From: Candidatus Nanosynbacter sp. HMT-352
GTDB taxonomy: Bacteria > Patescibacteriota > Saccharimonadia > Saccharimonadales > Saccharimonadaceae
NCBI RefSeq assembly: GCF_022819365.1
Contig: NZ_CP089289.1
Location: 620,001 to 684,000, forward strand
Direction of reading: 5' to 3'
DNA length: 64,000 nt
The notes beneath the pieces were generated by a model, which was given only the letters and a program-made list of their open reading frames with translations, was not told the origin of the DNA and made no database searches. Below are positions 60,083 through 64,000 of the stretch, piece after piece. The position numbers and the translations under genes are program-made. Positions within the stretch are counted from its first letter, which is position 1, and each line of letters starts with the position of its first letter.

Positions 60083-61123
60083 TTAGCTAAGTTCCGCTTT
60101 CAATTTTTCAATCAACTGAACTGGACCAGGATTAACTCCATTGAGAATGGCTGTGTAAATACTAGCCGCGTCAGCCAGCACCAATCCCCACAGCAATTGC
60201 TCCATAAGCGTCTTTCCTCGAAGTTCCAGTACGTGCGCCTTTGGTCGCTTGCCACTCAACAGTCGGTCGCTCAGCTCCATTCGCTCGCGGATTCTGTCCC
60301 GCTCCAAATTGCTACGAATATCAAAAACCGTAAATGGCTTCTCTACTGGATGCGACGACCAGCCAATGAACTCGTTATGATTAAATTCTGGATATTGATT
60401 CGAGAACGCCAAATTCTTCGCCGATTCATTCCAGCTAATTTTCCACTTATACGCCAGCGGCCAAGTCAATTCACCGCCAAAAACAACCAACGTCTTGCCA
60501 ATTGTTAATTTCGCAATTTGCTTCGCCAAATTATCAGCTTCTGGCATTTTAGCTGTCCAATTAGATATTTCGCTCGCCAACCAATCAGCACTATTTTTCA
60601 CCTGATCATACAAATCATTATCAATCACCCAAAAATGTTGCAATAGTTTCAACAATCCTCGCAGATGATAAACCGTCGACATTCGCGGCTGCGCGCCAGC
60701 TGGAACTTGAGCGTAAGTTACGTTGTCATTCTTCGCTCGCTCAATCAACGCTCCGCCAGTCGACATAGCTGCCAAACACGCCTTCTTTTCCAATGCTTGC
60801 TGATAGCAACTCAGAGTTTCCTCAGTATTGCCCGAATGACTAACCGCAATAACCAATGTTTCCTCGCTCACAAATCCCGGCAAATCATAGCCCTTCACCA
60901 CTTCAAGCGGAATATGCAACCAGCCCGCGGTCAAAACTCGAACCATATCAGCCGCTAAAGCCGAACCGCCCATTCCCGCGATCACAATATTCTTAAAATC
61001 TCGACGCTGATTCGCACCTTCGTGAATCGACACTTCATATCGAGCTTGTTCTGGAATATTCAAAACGCCGCTTAAAACGTCGCCTGGATCGTATTGTTTT
61101 ATCACATTCATATTATCTAACAT
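60083..61123 (-). CDS. Bifunctional phosphoglucose/phosphomannose isomerase
   Basis: 346 aa. Two SIS domains: FKNIVIAGMGGSALAADMVR and VIAVSHSGNTEETLSCYQQA carry the sugar-phosphate-binding loops, and EFNHNEFIGWSSHPVEKPF supplies the catalytic region of archaeal/actinobacterial bifunctional PGI/PMI. It interconverts glucose-6-P, fructose-6-P and mannose-6-P, linking glycolysis with mannose-type sugar nucleotides for cell envelope. AAGGAG precedes the ATG. It converges on the permease gene. Confidence 0.92.
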   Translation of the reverse strand: MLDNMNVIKQYDPGDVLSGVLNIPEQARYEVSIHEGANQRRDFKNIVIAGMGGSALAADMVRVLTAGWLHIPLEVVKGYDLPGFVSEETLVIAVSHSGNTEETLSCYQQALEKKACLAAMSTGGALIERAKNDNVTYAQVPAGAQPRMSTVYHLRGLLKLLQHFWVIDNDLYDQVKNSADWLASEISNWTAKMPEADNLAKQIAKLTIGKTLVVFGGELTWPLAYKWKISWNESAKNLAFSNQYPEFNHNEFIGWSSHPVEKPFTVFDIRSNLERDRIRERMELSDRLLSGKRPKAHVLELRGKTLMEQLLWGLVLADAASIYTAILNGVNPGPVQLIEKLKAELS

Positions 61124-61200
61124 CTTGCGCTCCTTGATTAACTCATGTTATAGTGTAACATATATAAGCTTAAACAATTTAATATATAAGGTGGGTTATA

Positions 61201-61713
61201 ATGGATTCTCAAGCTAATCAATCATTCAGTGACGACCAAGAACTGGCTAAGGTATTAGCTGGTGTGTCACAAGGTACAGACAATAATTTACAATTCGAAG
61301 AGACAAATGCTACAGCTTCACCTGTAATTAATCCTGCAACCATCTCACCGGATCCTGTCGCTACAGATCAGAACGATGAGCCTGCTATTGATGATATAGC
61401 GAAGCCCGCCGCCCCAGAGCCAGTTATGCCAACTCCAACAGTTAGCGCACCAGCTCCAGCTATAGCCGCAGATCCTGCGCTTGATACTATTAAGCAAACT
61501 GCCCTGAACGAGTTGCGCCCATTAGTCGACAAGCTGGATGTTTCTCCAGAGGAAAAGTTTGACACTTACCTACTACTTCTTCGTTCTACGGACGATAAAA
61601 CTCTGATCGCGCCGGCACACGACGCTGCCATAGCTATTGTCGACGAAGCTCGCCGCGCTCAGGCTCTACTGGATATCATTAAAGAGATCGACTATTTCTC
61701 AAATCCTCGTTAA
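61201..61713 (+). CDS. Protein of unknown function, 170 aa
   Basis: The N-terminal half is disordered and Pro/Ala/Asp-rich (AAPEPVMPTPTVSAPAPAIA). The C-terminal 80 residues are a predicted helical domain (LRPLVDKLDVSPEEKFDTYL, LIAPAHDAAIAIVDEARRAQ). No membrane segment. AAGGTGGG precedes the ATG. I do not know its function; Patescibacteria encode many such short helix-plus-linker proteins. It ends before the shared terminator with groEL. Confidence 0.7.
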   Translation: MDSQANQSFSDDQELAKVLAGVSQGTDNNLQFEETNATASPVINPATISPDPVATDQNDEPAIDDIAKPAAPEPVMPTPTVSAPAPAIAADPALDTIKQTALNELRPLVDKLDVSPEEKFDTYLLLLRSTDDKTLIAPAHDAAIAIVDEARRAQALLDIIKEIDYFSNPR

Positions 61714-61727
61714 GTCATTTCTCCAAA

Positions 61728-61760
61728 ATAAAAACCCGCCATTTTCGGCGGGATTTTTAT
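61728..61760. terminator. Bidirectional terminator between the 170-aa gene and groEL
   Basis: CCCGCC, 6-nt loop, GGCGGG, with A-rich and T-rich flanks on both sides (AAAAA before, ATTTTTATT after), usable by both convergent genes. Confidence 0.85.
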
Positions 61761-61774
61761 TGCTCGGGGCAGAT

Positions 61775-63418
61775 TTACATCATACCCATTCCCGGCATAC
61801 CGCCAGGAGCAGCTGCAACTTCAGCCTCTGGAATATCAACCACCAAAGCGCCCATAGTTGCCGCAGTTGACGCAATTGACACCGCATTTTGAACAGCTTC
61901 TTTAGTCACACGAGCTGGATCAATAACACCAGCCTTCTTCACGTCAATCAGACCATCTTCTGGCTTCATAACGTTAACACCGAACCCAGGTTTGCCAGAT
62001 TCAACTTGAGCAAGCAACGCATCGGCATTCAACCCAGCATTTTTCATAATCTGCAAGAACGGTTGCTTCAGAGCATCCTTCAAGATTTGTCGACCAACCG
62101 ACAAACTATCCGCGCCGCTAACTTTTAGATTGCCAGCCAAATTGACCAAAGTTACGCCGCCACCAGCGACAATTCCCTCAGCCAAAGCCGCCTTAGTAGC
62201 CGCCACGGCGTCATCAACGCGGAATTTCTTCTCGTCAATCTCCGTCTCAGTCGCACCACCGACTTTAATAACCGCAACCTTGCCAGATAATGCCGCGGCA
62301 CGCTTGTCGAATTGCTCTTTTTCATACTCACTTGAAGCATTCTCTGAAAGCGATTTAATCTCAGCAATTCGCTCTTTCACACCTGAAGGTTTGCCCGCGC
62401 CTTCGATAATTGTTGTTTCGTCTTTACCAACAATAACCTTACGTGCCGAGCCCAAAACTTCCAAGCCAGCGTTTTCGAATGTCAATCCGTGATCTTCAGA
62501 AATCACAGTTGCACCAGTCAGCACAGCGATATCACGAAGAACATCTTTACGACGATCACCGAAACTTGGCGCCTTAACGGCTACGGTGTTGAATACGCCC
62601 TTCAGCTTGTTCAGAACCAAAATACTCAATGCTTCGCCTTCAACTTCGTCAGCAATCAAAACCACGTCTTTCTTACCACTTTGTGCCAATTTTTCCAACA
62701 TTGGCAAGAATTCCTGCACGCTAGAAATCTTCTTGTCGGTGATTAGAATTGCTGGCTTTTCGTACACAGCTTCCTGGCGACCCGCGTCAGTAACAAAGAA
62801 CGGACTCACCCAACCCTTGTCCAAGCTAAAACCTTCGACAACTTCAGCTTCCAGTTCCAGGCCTTGACCAGCCTCAACAGTAACCACGCCATCTTTACCA
62901 ACTTTCTCAATCACGCCAGCAATCAATTTACCAATTTCCGCATCTCCCGCCGAAATCGTAGCGACTTCAGCCACGCGATCAGACTTACCTTCAATCGACT
63001 CAGCCAATTTGTTCAATTCTTTAACAATTTCCGCGCCAGCTTGCTCGATGCCTTTCCTAAGCTCCATCGGATTGTGTCCAGCCGCAATCAATCGATTTGC
63101 CTCTTTCAAAATCGAGTATGTCAACACCGTTACGGTCGTTGTGCCGTCGCCTGCTTGCTTGTTCAAGTTCTTAGCGGCCTGCTTGATTAAATCGGCACCG
63201 ACTTTATAGCCCAGCGTTTCGTCATCGTTTTCTGGCAATTCAATTCCTTCAGCCACAGTTACGCCGTCATGAGTAACCGTTGGACCGCCAAAACCCTTCG
63301 CAATCACAACGTTGCGACCCTTCGGACCGTAAGTTACTTTAACTGCGTCATATAGCGATTTAGCTCCGCCAAGCACGCGATTTCGCGCATCGTCATCATA
63401 AAAAACTTTTTTTGCCAT
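61775..63418 (-). CDS. groL: Chaperonin GroEL
   Basis: About 547 aa. The start is set at MAKKVFYDDDARNRVLGG with AAGGGGAG upstream. Equatorial ATP motif GDGTTTVTVLT, intermediate and apical domains in order, and the C-terminal Gly-Gly-Met tail GGMPGMGMM of double-ring chaperonins. It assists folding with GroES, encoded just upstream (16 bp between the genes). One copy is seen. Confidence 0.98.
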   Translation of the reverse strand: MAKKVFYDDDARNRVLGGAKSLYDAVKVTYGPKGRNVVIAKGFGGPTVTHDGVTVAEGIELPENDDETLGYKVGADLIKQAAKNLNKQAGDGTTTVTVLTYSILKEANRLIAAGHNPMELRKGIEQAGAEIVKELNKLAESIEGKSDRVAEVATISAGDAEIGKLIAGVIEKVGKDGVVTVEAGQGLELEAEVVEGFSLDKGWVSPFFVTDAGRQEAVYEKPAILITDKKISSVQEFLPMLEKLAQSGKKDVVLIADEVEGEALSILVLNKLKGVFNTVAVKAPSFGDRRKDVLRDIAVLTGATVISEDHGLTFENAGLEVLGSARKVIVGKDETTIIEGAGKPSGVKERIAEIKSLSENASSEYEKEQFDKRAAALSGKVAVIKVGGATETEIDEKKFRVDDAVAATKAALAEGIVAGGGVTLVNLAGNLKVSGADSLSVGRQILKDALKQPFLQIMKNAGLNADALLAQVESGKPGFGVNVMKPEDGLIDVKKAGVIDPARVTKEAVQNAVSIASTAATMGALVVDIPEAEVAAAPGGMPGMGMM

Positions 63419-63434
63419 AGTTAAACTCCCCTTT

Positions 63435-63704
63435 TTATCCAACAACCGTTGCTAAAATATCTTCTTCGCGAACAACCAAATATTCCGTGCCATCAATTTT
63501 CAAATCCGTAGTCGAATATTCTTTATAGACAATCCGATCACCGACTTTGACATTCTTCACGTCGCCACCAACTGCTTTAACTTCCGCAACTACTGGCTTT
63601 TCTTTAGCGTTATCAGGCAAGTAAATTCCGCTCGCTGTCTGAGTCTTTGCTTCTTCACGCACCGCTACAACACGGTCGCCAAGAGGCTTAATAGGTGTAC
63701 TCAC
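63435..63704 (-). CDS. groS: Co-chaperonin GroES
   Basis: The start is taken as the GTG giving (M)STPIKPLGDRVVAVREEAK, as GGAGG lies 5 nt upstream and this is the usual GroES N-terminus; an ATG four codons earlier overlaps that ribosome site. About 89 aa, slightly shorter than E. coli GroES. The mobile loop TASGIYLPDNAKEKP and the C-terminal KIDGTEYLVVREEDILATV are present. It caps the GroEL ring. Confidence 0.95.
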   Translation of the reverse strand: MSTPIKPLGDRVVAVREEAKTQTASGIYLPDNAKEKPVVAEVKAVGGDVKNVKVGDRIVYKEYSTTDLKIDGTEYLVVREEDILATVVG

Positions 63705-63734
63705 GTTATCCTCCATTTCGTTAACAACGTATCT

Positions 63735-63764
63735 ATTGTAACGCACTAATTTAGCACTCGTCAA
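63735..63764 (-). promoter_or_regulatory. groES-groEL promoter
   Basis: TTGACG (63759-63764), 18 bp, TACAAT (63735-63740) on the minus strand. The -35 lies inside the CIRCE element. Confidence 0.75.
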
Positions 63765-63777
63765 GTGTGAGTGCTAA
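63751..63777. promoter_or_regulatory. CIRCE operator (HrcA site)
   Basis: TTAGCACTC-N9-GAGTGCTAA, an exact match to the consensus inverted repeat. It overlaps the groES promoter -35, so HrcA binding should repress groES-groEL until heat stress. Confidence 0.95.
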
Positions 63778-63798
63778 TTATCTAGATATTATTCAGTA

Positions 63799-64000
63799 TT
63801 ATACGATTAGTAGCTCAGGGAAATTATCATCACCATCATCACCTTCTTCCGATGCATAGATTCTTCCCGTAAAAACATCATTCTTAATAGCAACTTCCCC
63901 CATTATCATAATAATTCTGGTATTTTCACTGCTCTTCCCAACATCAATAGAAGTAGGTGAAAAGATAACTTCCTTTTTCTCAGGAACAATACCTCTTCTT
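63799..64000 (-). CDS. Partial CDS, unknown function (3' end only)
   Basis: 67 codons open from the window edge to a TAA at 63799-63801, ending ...FPELLIV. It includes RGIVPEKKEVIFSPTSIDVG and IIMIMGEVAIKNDVFTGRIY, beta-rich, acidic near the end. It looks like the C-terminal part of a soluble protein; not enough is seen to name it. It lies just upstream of the CIRCE/groES promoter. Confidence 0.55.
   Translation of the reverse strand, partial: RRGIVPEKKEVIFSPTSIDVGKSSENTRIIMIMGEVAIKNDVFTGRIYASEEGDDGDDNFPELLIV

Noticed and set aside
63751..63777. The inverted repeat upstream of groES as a terminator of the next gene
   Set aside because: The sequence is an exact CIRCE consensus overlapping a -35 box and has no T-run.

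Overview
The window looks like a chromosomal piece of a Patescibacteria (CPR) genome, most probably Candidatus Saccharibacteria (TM7). The evidence is a compact gene layout with 1-4 bp overlaps, a complete type IV pilus locus in a genome with few other accessory genes, and streamlined versions of core enzymes that have lost metal-binding cysteines (primase, PilB, uracil-DNA glycosylase). Many genes also appear to be transcribed without a leader. UGA is used as an ordinary stop (dnaG, mutM, the ABC ATPase), which argues against the Gracilibacteria/Absconditabacteria code. The taxonomic call is an inference from gene content; no rRNA is present. There is no CRISPR array, insertion sequence, prophage or replication origin, and no stretch over about 300 bp without a gene.

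Layout. 1-10.3 kb (minus): a type IV pilus locus running pilM-pilN-pilO-small membrane protein-pilB-pilT-pilC, then the major pilin, prepilin peptidase and three overlapping prepilin-like genes, the last cut by the window edge. 10.3-13.3 kb: a 993-residue secreted protein, divergent from ychF. 14.4-22 kb (minus): tlyA, efp, rpsR-ssb-rpsF, an unknown gene, ftsK and RNase J. 22-25 kb: an Rrf2 regulator with a YhgE/Pip-type membrane protein, and a family 4-like uracil-DNA glycosylase. 25.3-28.3 kb: three tandem paralogues of a single-pass surface protein, two sharing a 269-bp identical 5' segment. 28.3-34 kb: pnp with a long leader hairpin, a sortase, rpsO, truB and a degenerate DHH-domain protein. 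34-40 kb: rpsT, a HEAT-repeat protein, holA, mutM and polA. 40-42.5 kb: a small patch of unknown genes richer in G+C. 42.5-50 kb: rpoD-dnaG, orn, a DEAH helicase and pyrH. 50-57.8 kb: mscL, argS, an acyltransferase-like protein and a ribonucleotide reductase operon. 57.9-64 kb: tRNA-Ser(GGA), a MacB-like ABC exporter, a bifunctional sugar-phosphate isomerase, groES-groEL under CIRCE control, and a partial unknown gene.

Most interesting points. (1) The class I ribonucleotide reductase is unusual. NrdB has the Glu/Phe signature of the tyrosyl-radical-free Mn/Fe (class Ic) type at exactly the Chlamydia spacing. NrdA ends without the C-terminal cysteine pair, and a 59-residue ORF two genes downstream ends in CDGCE, so it could be a redox tail working in trans. 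NrdR-type palindromes and a terminator-like leader hairpin precede the operon. (2) About fifteen start codons lie 6-11 nt (mostly 6-7) after a -10 box, often TGn-extended, with no Shine-Dalgarno. This is a leaderless start rule that also exposes an otherwise unnoticed 31-residue ORF at 40969. (3) The middle surface-protein paralogue is a mosaic: its 5' end is identical to one neighbour and its C-terminal domain is related to the other. (4) pnp has a 21-position, nearly perfect stem ending just before its ribosome binding site, reminiscent of RNase III/PNPase autoregulation.
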